Below are positions 1 through 17,060 of a stretch of DNA of 64,000 nt, piece after piece. The DNA lies in the NCBI GenBank assembly GCA_001574975.1, contig KQ965786.1, positions 62,001 to 126,000 of the forward strand, read 5' to 3'. Each line of letters begins with the position of its first letter. Position 1 is the first letter of the stretch. Below the pieces are notes generated by a model. The model did not search any database. It saw only the letters and a program-made list of their open reading frames with translations, and was not told the DNA's origin. The position numbers and the translations under genes were made by a program. Source of the stretch: Gonapodya prolifera JEL478 (taxonomy: Eukaryota > Monoblepharomycota > Monoblepharidomycetes > Monoblepharidales > Gonapodyaceae).

Positions 1-3000
1 TCACGTGCGGCGATGACAGCATCATACGTCACCTCACTCATCCGAAATTCGATCATATCCTCTGGCTCCCCAATTTGACATAGGACGTCGCGACGCCCAA
101 TCTTCTTCGAATGTAAAGCACCGGATGCAAACAAGGCGACCTCGAAATCCCCCACCACGGTTGTGTCGCGAAGTGCTACCCCACCCAAGGCAGTTGTTCC
201 CGCGTCAGAATAAATCATCCAGCGACCTGCGCCTGGAGTGAGTGGAACATGGAAGTTGACTGAGGAAGGGTGAACACCGGTTCGTGTGCTGGGGTTGATG
301 AAAATCTTTGTTGAAGGTAGCTTTGATTCCTTCTTGCTCTTTGGCCTGGGATAAAGAATCCGAGCAACATTTAAGCTACCTGCGAGGAGAGCTGCCGGCA
401 CGAGAGTTTCGATATCACTATCGGCGTCCTCCCCAGTTGAAGAGTCCCCCACAACCCCAACAACAGCTTGATTCAGTTTTCTTTGCTCCCTTTCGATCAT
501 GTCCATCACAGTGTCGGACACCCAGTTCTGCTTACACCAGTCACGTTGCGAAGAGTCTGCATTCGCTTGTTTCCACTCATTGAATGCACGTAGCAGTGTA
601 AGGTGATCACTCAAAGTACCACCGGAAAGCTGGAGCCGAGATTTCCGAGCGGCTTCACGTTCAGATAGATTTGGCAGAACGAATGGAGAGCGGAAGGCAA
701 CAGCAGATGCGATGGTGAGGACAGGAGATAGACACCCGAGTATTGAAGCATATCTTTTTGTCACATTCATAGCATTCGTGACATCAGAGCGGGAAACATT
801 GACAAATTGAAAATCGCGCTTAAGTCGCGCGCAAAGCAGGACCCACATTAGCATTTTTCCCACAGCTGGCCCAACAGGTATTTCCACCAGCGCTTTCCCT
901 AGTGGGGTGAGTTTTTCCTCGACAGCCTCTTCGATGGCGCCCAATCCTTTCAAATTGTCAATGGCAAGTTGGACTGCTGCTTCTTTCGGAGGATCTAAAG
1001 CCTTTACCAAGAAAGATTGACATGGTGCCATGCCAAGTGCCACAACTTGGAGGCATATATCCTCAAGAGGAACTCGCATCATTTCTGGAATTGGGCGCTC
1101 AGGGATGGAGGGACTGGTAAAGAAAGCACGTGGAACAAGCCTCCAGCACCTCCCAGGCCGGACTCGACCTGCTCTGCCGCGGCGCTGTTGTGCATTCTGA
1201 TGGGAGACCCATTCCACGGCCAAATTAGAGAGCTGACTCATGGGATCAAAGCCGCGCTGTTTATGGCGGCAGCTATCAATGACATGCACCACGTCTATCA
1301 TTGTTTCGAAGTCTGATTAATAAAACTGTTCAGAAATCGCACACGAACCACCCACCATCTATTGTAATGCTGGTTTCTGCAACATCGGTGGCGACAACAA
1401 CCTTAGTTCGTCCCGCTGGCGGCCTCAGAAACACCTTCGACTGATCCTCTTGTGGTACGGCGCTATGTAGGGGTAGGATGACGTCGCCGCGCATACTTTT
1501 GCTTTGTCGCAATGCTTCGACAAGGGAAGTGATATCTTCCCACCCAGGGAGGAATACGAGGATGGCACCGGCAGGCTCGGATCCGTCCCGCATCTTCAAT
1601 TTGAGGGTTTCAACGAGTAGGACAATGAGTTCCATTTCCCAAGCAGAAACTTTCCTTGGAGGCGCAAGTAGGGGTTCAGCATCGGACTGAAGGCTGGTCG
1701 GGTCCTCTGGTGGAGGTTGATGGCGGGAGCTTCGCGGCCGTTCCGACAAAGTTCGCTTGTTTCTGGCGTTATTTTCCCCCATCGATGTGAGCTGGAGTCG
1801 CCAGTTTGCAAGTGAGCTGGTGATTGCAGGTGAGTTTTCCAAGATTGCTTGAGACGCAATCTGGTAATTGTCCCCCTCCTGGAAAGGACTTCGACCTTTT
1901 CTGTTTGGCGCTGGGATATTGAATTTAGGAATCACCAGCAAGACGTCTTCTAGGTACAACTGATCTTTTCTTGAATTGCATTCTCGGAGCTTCCTGCGAT
2001 ATTAACACACCTCCTCGACCGTAAATAATCTTCCAGGAATGTTTACAATCGGAACAGAAGCACCAGGCGTTGTTTGTTCGAAATAAGCTTTAAATTTTTC
2101 TGGTTCTATGGTCGCGGACACTATTTATTGCATTCAGTCAGTAGTACTCAACATTCGAAGCGTTAATTGCATGTACTTACTTAAAACGACACGTAAGTCC
2201 TTCCGCTGCTTCAGAAGCTCCCGCAAAACCACAATTACAAAGTCTTCGTTCAAATTCCGTTCGTGAACCTCGTCAACGACAACAACGCTGACAGCTTTAA
2301 GCTGGGGGTCGTCTGACAGCATCCGGAGCAACACTCCCGTCGTTGCAAATACACATCGTGTGGAAGCGGAGGTTTCATGGCTCAAGCGAATCCTGAATCC
2401 CACTTCTCCGCCCAGAGGGACACGCAGTTCGCGGCTGACACGGAGGGCGACCGAAGTAGCCGAAATGCGACGCGGTTGGGTGACGATGCAAATGGGATCA
2501 GGGCTATTTGGGTCTGACTGCGGTGGGAGGATATGGCGAAGGATGTACTGGGGGATTTGAGTCGATTTTCCACAACCTGTGAATGCGAATGTTTACTATT
2601 CTGTCAGAAGTCAGAAGAGGTGCATATTTACTCACCTGTAGCACCGCAGATCACCACAACTTGGTGCGCTCGAACAGCATCAATAATCTCTTCCTTTAAG
2701 GCGGTAATTGGCAGCCCTCTCTGCACTTCCAAGATTTTGTCGTACTCCTCGTCGGGAACCACATCCTTTGGATGAAACTCCGGTGCAGGTGCTACTTTGT
2801 GGCCTTGTGAGAGTTCCAAAGGGGAGTTTGGCGTGGTCGATGGGAGACTTTTGTTCCGTGTATGTGTTTCTTTCCAACGTCGGAGTTCTCTAGAAACAGT
2901 GATTAGCGACTGTGATATTGGTTCGTCGAGCTCAAAGTGCACTGGTGCGAGGTCTGCCTACATAAAACAAAGTGGATAAACCCATCAATGTGGGGAACAA

Positions 3001-3578
3001 ACTCTCACTTCACACCTCTTCCCATTTCCTCTTGCGAAACTCCCGTTCTTGTCTTTTAGGTCTCACCGCAGACGAAGCACGAGATCTATCATTACTTTCA
3101 TCGCTCAAAGAATTGCTGCCTTCGTCACTGGAGCTTCCACTCGAACCAACGTCGTTGTCTGGCATCGTTATGACAAATTCTGCCCGTTTGCCGGTGCCGC
3201 GCTTTTCAATTCGAAGTCCGAGTTCGTTTGCAGTGGTTTTAACATATTTCTGGAAGAATATGTTCAAAAATGAAGCGGGAAAGTGTTGACAGCGACGGAA
3301 CTCACTTTTTCGAACCCATTCAGTGTCGAAAATGCTAAAACAAGAGATTTGCCATCATTATGTTCATTATTTCCTTGTTCGTCGGATCCGTCTCCCTCTT
3401 CCGTGCTGCCACCTTCCCGCGAGTCCGATCGGGCCCTGTCAGCATCAAGGGCTCGCCTCGCAGCATTCCGTCCATTGTCCCGAAAGTCCCTCAAGAGTTT
3501 ACGCAGCGTATCTCGACCGCCGCCACTTGCGTTGGGCGGTGAATCGGTCATCAGTTTACAAATCTTGGCCTGACTCAT
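1..3578 (-). CDS. R3H-domain DEAH/RHA-family RNA helicase (3' end cut by window)
   Basis: Superfamily 2 helicase that would unwind or remodel RNA using ATP. The start is the ATG at 3578. After an acidic, Arg-rich N-terminus and an intron near 3251-3303 comes an R3H-like nucleic-acid-binding segment (NELGLRIEKRGTGKRAEFVI). The helicase core follows: Walker A GATGCGKS, split by an intron near 2578-2632, then TQPRR, motif II DEVHER near 2260, the RecA2 segment with GAILVFLPGWEDI and VVVATDVAETSITID near 1370-1600, and motif VI QRRGRAGR near 1190. The HA2 and OB-fold parts run to base 1, where the gene leaves the window. R3H plus a DEVH box resembles YTHDC2 and the plant NIH helicases; DHX36 or DHX57 relatives are alternatives. 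Whether a YTH domain follows cannot be seen. A tight 76-bp gap separates it from the stop of CDC5 upstream. Confidence 0.9.
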
Positions 3579-3654
3579 CTTCGAGTTGGCAATCGATTCG
3601 ACTCATTTGTCAGTTTTTTATCTTCAATTTCCAATAGAATGTACAGCACAAACG

Positions 3655-6377
<2,723 letters not shown>

Positions 6378-6665
6378 CTTGTGGATTGCTGCAGGATATG
6401 ATTCTCAGGTTGGTTGGTGAGTGGACAAAAGCCGGCAATCTGCCGTTCTAAGCAAACAGATGGGCACTTGAAGGCAGGAGTCACTCAAATCTGGGAAACA
6501 CGTTCGCCTCGGACGTTTGCAAGGGAATCCGCAGCTGAGACTTGACAACCACAGCAACCAAGACACCGTCAAATGAAAGTAGTCTTCTTTTTATTTCCGA
6601 GGTACGTAATTTTTCTTTTCCATACATATTCACAATAACAGGGTATCTGGATGTCGCCCAGGATT

Positions 6666-8498
6666 TCAAAGAACATGGCTGACCAAGACCATCAAGCCCC
6701 CAAAGAGTGCTACCCAAGTTCCTAACATGGTCCACTGGCCCCCAGTAAATCTTCTTTTGCCACCACTTGTACGGGTCGCGGTATCGGTTGCGAGATTGAC
6801 AGGTGGTAATCTTGATGTTATTGAGACGGTTGGAGATGTGGTCGTAAACACAGTTTGGGTGGTTGTTCTCGTAGTTGTGGCGGGGCAATAGGATGGTAGA
6901 AAACCTGAAATTGCAGAGCAGCTATTGTGATGATGTACATATAGTTAACAGATGTATGGAATAATGAAATGGAATGTGTCGGACGATTTTATCTCACCTT
7001 CCCCATTGAAATCTCGTGTAGTTTAAGTCGGACGTGAAGGCGGACCTTTGATCAACCTTCCGCGTAACTGTGTAGTCAATCATATCCGGCACCCCCGAGA
7101 CATTAACCACATTCTCGTACAACACGACCGCCTGAAAGCGAGTGTTCACTAAGTGAGCATGTAACAGACTCGAAATAGACGTACTTTCATCATGGGGAGT
7201 AAATCAAGGGCCGATGCAGTGACCATCTGATTCCACAAAGCACGTTTGATCGTTAGTTCCGATGGTCCACCTTTACTGGCCGCAAACAATGCACCGGTTT
7301 CGGCCAAGACAAACGGCTTATTCCGCCCAACGACGTATCTCCCGTAGAAGTCGGGTGCCAGAACAGTGCTGCCATCCACGGGATTCATACCGTGGAGGCA
7401 ATTGTACAGGAAGCGGGGGTATGGTACGGCATTATTGCCAAAGTTTGCAGTACCGCCAAGCCAATCTGTGCCAATGAAAAGTGAAGAAACCTCAAGGCTT
7501 CCGCAACAACAAGCCTACTCACAGAGACTCATGCCAACCCAGTCGACGTGTTCATCACCTGGATACCATGGCTCATACTGTTGTTGATAAGTAGTGATTA
7601 CCAAAACGTTGCCCCACAACCGCAAATCTTTCTGATTTCCTTACAGGGTCGTCACTGTTATTTACGACACCATCACCGTTGGTGTCCATTGCAGCAAAAT
7701 CGGCCGTCCCATTCACGGCTTTAGACGTAACCGAGAAAGGATACTCTGTGCCAATGTTTGGTGCCCACACCATCGCAGTTGAAGTGGCATTCGCATGGAT
7801 CGCACTTGAGGGTTTGAGGTCAAGTTCTCCAGTGTATACGATCCGGAAACGAAGCACTCATATACATACGTGGCAAGCGCGGCAAAAGCTGCCTTGTAAG
7901 CGGTTGGCTGGATCCCCCAAGGATACCCTTGAGCCATGGAAGTTTTCTCTCACCATTCTCACAACCTGTCATCAAAACAAACTCACAATCGCCATTCATT
8001 TCATGGGCAAATCTGTGTAGTGCACAAAAACCCCGGTAAATTTCTCTTCGCTTCCGCTCTTCCACTTTTAACATACCTGAGGAGAACATCGACGCCATTT
8101 TGATTTAACAATGCGCACACAGACACGATATCCGAGATGGTCTTTTGGTCCACCGTAGATAGTCCACCAAAGGGCTCGATTGTCAGTATCAAAATGCCAC
8201 GGTCCGTGCTTCCTTTTGGTGCCCTGGGAAAGGGGCTGTTCAAGACTTTTCCTCTCAGATAGCCCACATCGCCCGTCATATCGAGGGGAACAGAGCTGTA
8301 CCACTGGTACAGTAATACAGGTCGCCCAACACGGGAAGAAAAGTTTGCGGGAGAGTCTTCGGACCAGAAGAAGGTCCCACCCAACCACACTTTGTCAGGT
8401 GGCGGCACCGGATTTGCTCTTGTTGTATTCTGACATCTAGCAATGGCAGCAAGCACGAGTAAATAGAAAACTCCGTAGAGCCCTCCGATCAACCTCAT
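6666..8498 (-). CDS. GH26-like glycoside hydrolase, secreted and probably GPI-anchored
   Basis: Likely a beta-mannanase-type (GH26 clan) enzyme acting outside the cell or on the wall. The ATG at 8498 opens a signal peptide (MRLIGGLYGVFYLLVLAAIA). The catalytic domain shows HEMNGDWYPWG, the GH26 acid/base signature, restored by joining exons across an intron near 7940-8000. MVWAPNIGTEYPF follows, then VDWVG and FVLAETG, whose Glu is the likely nucleophile. A calcium-loop-like stretch DTNGDGVVNNSDD sits between these. The C-terminus is Thr/Ser-rich and ends with a hydrophobic tail (LGTWVALFGGLMVLVSHVL) typical of a GPI-attachment signal. About six exons. Substrate cannot be told from sequence; mannan or a fungal wall glucan is possible. 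Exon edges are approximate. Confidence 0.8.
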
Positions 8499-8769
8499 TT
8501 GGTCCAGGCGGAGACCCAATGCAATTTGACGTCTCGAAGGTGTGGTTGGGTTCCCCTTTGAAAGAGCAGCGACGACGAGCGAAGAGTGGTCGATGCCGGC
8601 CTGATTATTATGAGGATATGTTGCGAAGAGATGACATTCAGGTACCGTTTCGCCAAGGCATGAGAAGTGACGGGTTGCCTCACTCACCTCACCCAGCCAC
8701 ATTTGGATATATCATCAATACATCACAACCAACCCATCTCGGTTTCGACCATGTTTGGAATTATACATG

Positions 8770-10925
8770 TCATGAATACAAAATTATGTCAGTAGACCAC
8801 CAAAGCTCTCCATCGAAGAGACCCCGGGTTTGTCTCCACCAAGCTTCAACTGATGTAACCACTTCATCATCGGTCAAAGCACACTTATCGCTCAAAACAC
8901 GTGCATTCCCTGGCTGGCAATCAGACGCAGGGGGTCGAATCCCAAATCCACGTCTCGCTTCACGGTCATAATCTTCATCGGAAACATCGTCCAACTGAGA
9001 CGCACGATAGAACCCCGAAACGAGCAGTTCTCGACGAGATAGGCCCGCCAAGACTGATTGGCGAGATCCAGTTCCAGAAGCGAAGTCTGCATCATCTGGT
9101 ACCGAGATCTGAATGCGGGATGGAGATGCCAAAAGTACCTTCGATATTGGGAGAACAATTCGACACTTCGAGGACTTTAGCAAAGTGTGGTTGGACCATT
9201 GACACGCACATGATTCTGCAATTTCTGTGTTTGACCCTCCTCTATTTCAAAACCTTGTGATTCCTCCGCGGCAAAACATCGAAAGAATGGAAATACGTAT
9301 GCAACAGAAGCTGCAATGGACGAAAATGCCACAGAAGGGTTTGGTGCCATGATGGTCTGTTGGAATAAGTGAGGTCATTGTTTCCATATCTTTCGGGAGC
9401 ATAACGTTCATTTTGGCCATTCCAGGGGCTCACCAGAGTCATGATACCATCCTTTTTAAGAGCCTTTCGCACAGCAAGCATGGCTTCCACGCTAACGAGA
9501 TCTCTCAGTGGCTCCCCCGCTTCGTACACATCTCCAAGTAACACAAAGTCGTAGGATCCACGAGGGACTTCCCTCTCCACAAAGGCCCGACTGTTATGTC
9601 GAACGATGACGCTGATATTTCTTTCTGATTTGGTAGAATTCCGCAGATTGAGCCATTCGCCCGCCAGCTTAGCCAACTCTGCGTTTTGCACGACGACATC
9701 CACGTTCGCCCCGCTTTCAGCAAACTTCGCTGCCGCAACTGCGCCAGCCCCTAAACCGATTATAAGAGCTTCTTGACGTGGTTGCTTATTTTGCCGTTGT
9801 GCGAGAAGAGCGATCTCGTGGAGGTGATGGGAGGGAAAGAAACTTTCATCTGAGACTGCCGACACAGAGGAATTGTGTTCGGTGTGAATTCCGGCAACAA
9901 GGTCGTGGCCAGCTCGCAAAAAAAGGGCGTTATGCTCATTTGAGTGGAATAAGGAGAGCTGGCCGACATCGGAGGATTGGCGGGCAAGGAAAGTGATGTT
10001 GGCTATGGTGGGGTTTTCAGGTCCCACCTGGTGTTCAAATCATTCAGAGTTAAATGAGACACAAAGCCGTGTCTGTTCTTACATTGACGACTTCAAACAT
10101 TGGGTACGCAAAGAAGTTTATCATCAATATGAGGAATCCCAAAACTAAACCGGGACCGGCAAGAACCATCGCTCGATAAATAAAGCGCGGGATATGAAAA
10201 TTATCATCTTTCCCGCGGTCGTTCATCCAAAGATCGAGGGCGCATGATGCAACGTGACAGACAAAAGCAGCGGCGGTGAGCAAGAGAAACAACCTTTCAA
10301 TCGTTTGTTCCTTCAATACGCCTGGACTCTCAAGACTGGCGACCGCCGTCCAAATAACGGCTGTAACGACGATGCCAAATGTCGAGGAACTGCTTGAACT
10401 CTTTCGGGCTCCATGACCGTGCTGTTCAGGAGGCTTCAACAGAGAGACGGTACCGGTCGCCGCCCCGATCACCACAACAAGCGGTATTGTGAATATAATG
10501 TGAAACAGGAGAGCTCCCATCTGTGGGGAATCCGCGGTGAGAGCAAACTTGTCACTCAAGAGAAATGCCATCTGAAGTAGTTGAGGGGATAGAGTTGTAA
10601 AAAGCAATATAGCAAGACAGAGCCATCGTGTCCCAAGATTGTGTTTTGTGGGGTCCGTTGGGGGAGCAATGGTCCACCGCAAGACAAGGGCACTCCAAAC
10701 TGACAGCAGGATTATCCAGCATGTTTCAGCGAAGAAACGTCGAGAAAGAAATGACCCAAAGAATGGAGCTGCGGCGCTCTCTCCGAGAGATAGAGTGAAG
10801 CGGAAGGAGATTGCGAATAATGCGGCGAGCGTTGCTGTCCAGAGGTACGTGCCATGTGCAGAAATAAACGATGCCGGTACCGGTGGGCGCGGTGCCTTTT
10901 TTCGACTATTCTCCTGCGATTTCAT
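8770..10925 (-). CDS. Polytopic membrane protein with spermidine-synthase-like methyltransferase fold
   Basis: The ATG at 10923-10925 starts a protein whose first exon (about 290 residues) holds six or seven hydrophobic segments. After a small intron (about 10028-10080) a Rossmann domain follows with the nucleotide-binding loop LIIGLGAGAVAAAKF, FVLLGDVYEAG and a GIMTLVSPW strand. The last exon (8770 to about 9210) carries ALTDDEVVTSVEAWW, the region that in spermidine synthases closes the active site. The known family is 'fused spermidine synthase-like' proteins, common in bacteria and present in fungi, usually of unknown reaction. The key Asp residues of true aminopropyltransferases are not clearly conserved, so a real polyamine role is doubtful. 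It is divergent from the cullin gene, with about 1 kb between. Confidence 0.75.
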
Positions 10926-11920
10926 GTGAAGTTTCCGGGGTGTTCAAAGCAATCTTATCCGTCGGCATTTCGAGATTGAACAGAGAGGCACTGACCGCAG
11001 TACCCACATAAATGCCCTTGCCGCATTTTTGATTTTTATCAGATTCTTCAATGCACACATCTGCACACATTTAACGAGCGGGCCCCCACTGCTGCACCGC
11101 TGTGCGATCATGGAGCTCAGCTGTAGGATGGCTCAAAGCTTCGTATGCCAGGTAAGAATCGAGTCGGTTCCTGATGGTCTGTTCCCCATCTTTCGATGAA
11201 GCTGGAAATGATTCACGTGCGGCAAAAGCTGGACCAAACACGTCCGATAACATAACCTAAATGATCCACTCAATCGACAATCTGTTGGGAGGTCTGTTTT
11301 TTTTTCTCACTTCTGACCACTGCTTCTTCGTCAACTAGGCTACTCTCACCCGAAATCAACGATTTCTCTTGATGGGATATTGACAAGATGTGATTGGAAG
11401 TCTCTCCACGTCGTTCTCCGGAGTCGGGGATCGAAGTCTTTCAGTCGTCTTCGAAAGATGAACCAGGTTAGTATTCTCACATGCACTCCAATTGATAGAA
11501 AGCTAGATACCTTAAAGAAGAGGCTATTGTATTTATTTGAATAATTCTACTTCATTCTTCAAAAATATTTGCATTCTGCCGTGTCCCAACTTCCTTGAAT
11601 CAACTGGACCCGAGCAAGCTCTATGAATCGTGCGTAAACGTTAAGGGAAGGAAAGATAATTTCACATTTGTTTTGAAATGTGTTAGTTCGTCTGTCCACG
11701 GAGGCATTCACTGGCCCATTCACCCCCACTTCCTTTCGCCCTCTCCCCGCGACTGGAATAGCATTTCTATTCCACCTGAGCTCTCTTCATACCTGCCTTC
11801 CGACTTCCGATTGTTCGGCAGTCCTGGTGCAGACTCAACAACTGACCAACTGAGGCCAATTTCCTCCAACCTGTACACCACCAGCTCGCCCGTTTCTGGT
11901 TTTGAGGAGAACATTCAAGA
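10926..11920. other. Intergenic region between divergent genes
   Basis: About 1 kb between the spermidine-synthase-like gene and cullin. It should hold both promoters. A T-tract lies at 11296-11306. Apart from the small minus-strand frame listed separately, no convincing coding sequence is seen. On the plus strand an ATGAACCAG followed by GTTAGT (about 11459) could be a distant 5' exon of the cullin gene or of its leader; I could not connect it in frame. Confidence 0.5.
11071..11331 (-). CDS. Possible small gene, unknown (low support)
   Basis: A minus-strand frame reads LTKKQWSE, then across a putative 53-nt intron (GTGAGA...TTTAG) MLSDVFGPAFAARESF and on to LDSYLAYEALSHPTAEL, ending VQQWGPAR and a stop at 11071. 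The residue mix looks protein-like and the join keeps frame, but no start codon is secure. I recognise no family. A farther upstream frame (about 11350-11545) also reads open and could contribute an exon. It could equally be chance coding in the 5' region of the cullin gene. Confidence 0.25.
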
Positions 11921-15127
<3,207 letters not shown>

Positions 15128-15194
15128 TAATATCGTGAAGAGAATTCATTCGCGGGGTATACATGAAAATTGTATCTCAATTACGGTTCATCTA

Positions 15195-17060
15195 TTAGCT
15201 CGCGGGTGACGCTTCGGGAGCCTTTGGGCCACCATTCTGAAGTCCGAACCATTCCAGCATCGACATCTTCTTTTCTTTCATCTCCTTCATCTGCTTCTCC
15301 ATCTCTTCGATTTGCTGTTTACGTTGTTCCTCCGCCATCTTTCGGAAGTTCTCCTGGTCTTTCAAAAATGCTTCCCTCATTTGTCGTGTTTGTGCTTCCA
15401 TGATGTCAAAGGGACTGGGACCTAACGCCGGGTCGACGTTTTCGATGCCAAGCCCGGGTTGTTCCACAATAAGTCTTCCACGGCCTAGCAATCCTTGAGC
15501 AGCGCGAGCAACAGGATTCGCTGCAGCTTGCGTTCGTTCATACTCCTCACGACGTTTACGCTCGTAGTCGTCTCTGAGTTTCTTTTGCCAGCGGGCAAAT
15601 TCGACGGGGACGTCCTTCCCGATGTATGAGTGTAGCACAGGTCGAACATCGTCTACACCGGAAAGCGCGAGCACTACACGAAGAGTGGGATAAATATTCT
15701 GACCCACGGGTGAACGTGATAACACAGAAAACTCACTTTCCAAAAACGGGATGAGCTTCAACAGCCCATCGTCCAATGAGGTTCCATCCCAACGGGGAAC
15801 AATGATGGCATTATCACGTTGAAGCTGAATTGCCTTTTCATCGACGTCGATGGCCACAACCTTTTTGAGGTCCCTGTTGAGATGTGACAGGTCCTTCAAG
15901 TGCACACCATCCACATATTTCGTCGAGTCCCGGTAGAGGCGATACATCATGTAGCCGTAGGGGTCAAGTTTGTCCAAGAGTGGTTGAGCGTTCTAGTTGG
16001 CGAAAACGTTATTAAAGACCCTTCAGCGTTTCTGAAGAACGAGAGCGCGAGACATACATGTGGCTGACTTGTGGTGAAAACCACGATTTCGTAAAACTGA
16101 CTCATGTACGCCAAGAAATACTCCACACCAGGTCGCTTGGCTGCCCGCCAGCCGTGCTCCGTCGACCAATCAAGGTGCAAAATTGTGTCGTTCAAGTTGA
16201 TGACCAAAGTGTAAGGACGACCGTACGGTTCGGGGAGGGGATCCGGCAGGAGCGAAGGGCTCACGGGGTCGGTGTAATACTGCAGGTGTCAGCGACAGGA
16301 AACTTTTAAAAACGAACTTCTATCCCTTGGCGATTGCAAAGGAATTGGAGTTTTCCACCGTAAGCTCTTCCCAAAGTCCGCACAATCCCTTCCAAACGTG
16401 CAACAGACAAGTCCTCGCGGAAAAATCCACAGTTCGCTCAAGTAAACCCTTGTCTCCTGCTATACTCACGCTTTTCCAACCTTTGACGGTCGCCCAAGTG
16501 CGTTTGAACCATCCTTGGACATCTGTCCACTCATCCTCCTTTCCCGGCCAACCTCCAATTAAAACCGAGCCTCCTCCTAAGATACCAATAATGTAGGCCC
16601 ATGCTACTAAGGCGCTGCCTTGAGGCTCGTCTTGAGTGCCCCGTTGCTGTCTTGGGGTTGGTTCCGCCTCCTTTTCAGAGTCAGGTTCCGGTTTCTGTTG
16701 CCCCATTTTTTGTCGCAGCATATCCGCTGCTATTCCACCAGAAGCCGCGGAGTCATTCGACTTTTGTTTAGATTGCGAGGAAGATGAGAAAGGTTGGAAG
16801 CGGGGAGAGATACATCGCGAGAGAAATTGAGATGTGGTGGATGGAGCCGTAGCGGCAACAGGGAAAGAACATTGTTGAGCGCGTCGCCGGGCAGCTTGGG
16901 ATTGTCCCACGATCGCTGTTGTGTCGAGTGAAACCACTGTCCGATAACTCCGGAATCCCTGAGCAACAGATGCTACAGATCCCGCCAGCACATTCAGCGA
17001 TTGGAATCTTCCTACAGAGAGCGCCTGCGGGGTGGCAACCCCAAGGGATCGTGAGAGCAT
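15195..17060 (-). CDS. TIM50: TIM50, receptor subunit of the TIM23 mitochondrial import translocase
   Basis: Inner-membrane protein that receives presequence proteins from TOM and passes them to TIM23. The start is the ATG at 17060, opening an Arg/Ser-rich mitochondrial presequence. A Ser/Gln-rich stretch follows, then one membrane segment ([20 protein letters not shown]), then the NIF/FCP1-like domain: [60 protein letters not shown]. The C-terminus is a charged coiled coil ending near 15195. The phosphatase-type DxDxT motif is replaced by NLNDT, as expected for a non-catalytic Tim50. Introns lie near 16265-16320, 15990-16060 and 15680-15740. Convergent with cullin, 83 bp between stops. Confidence 0.95.
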
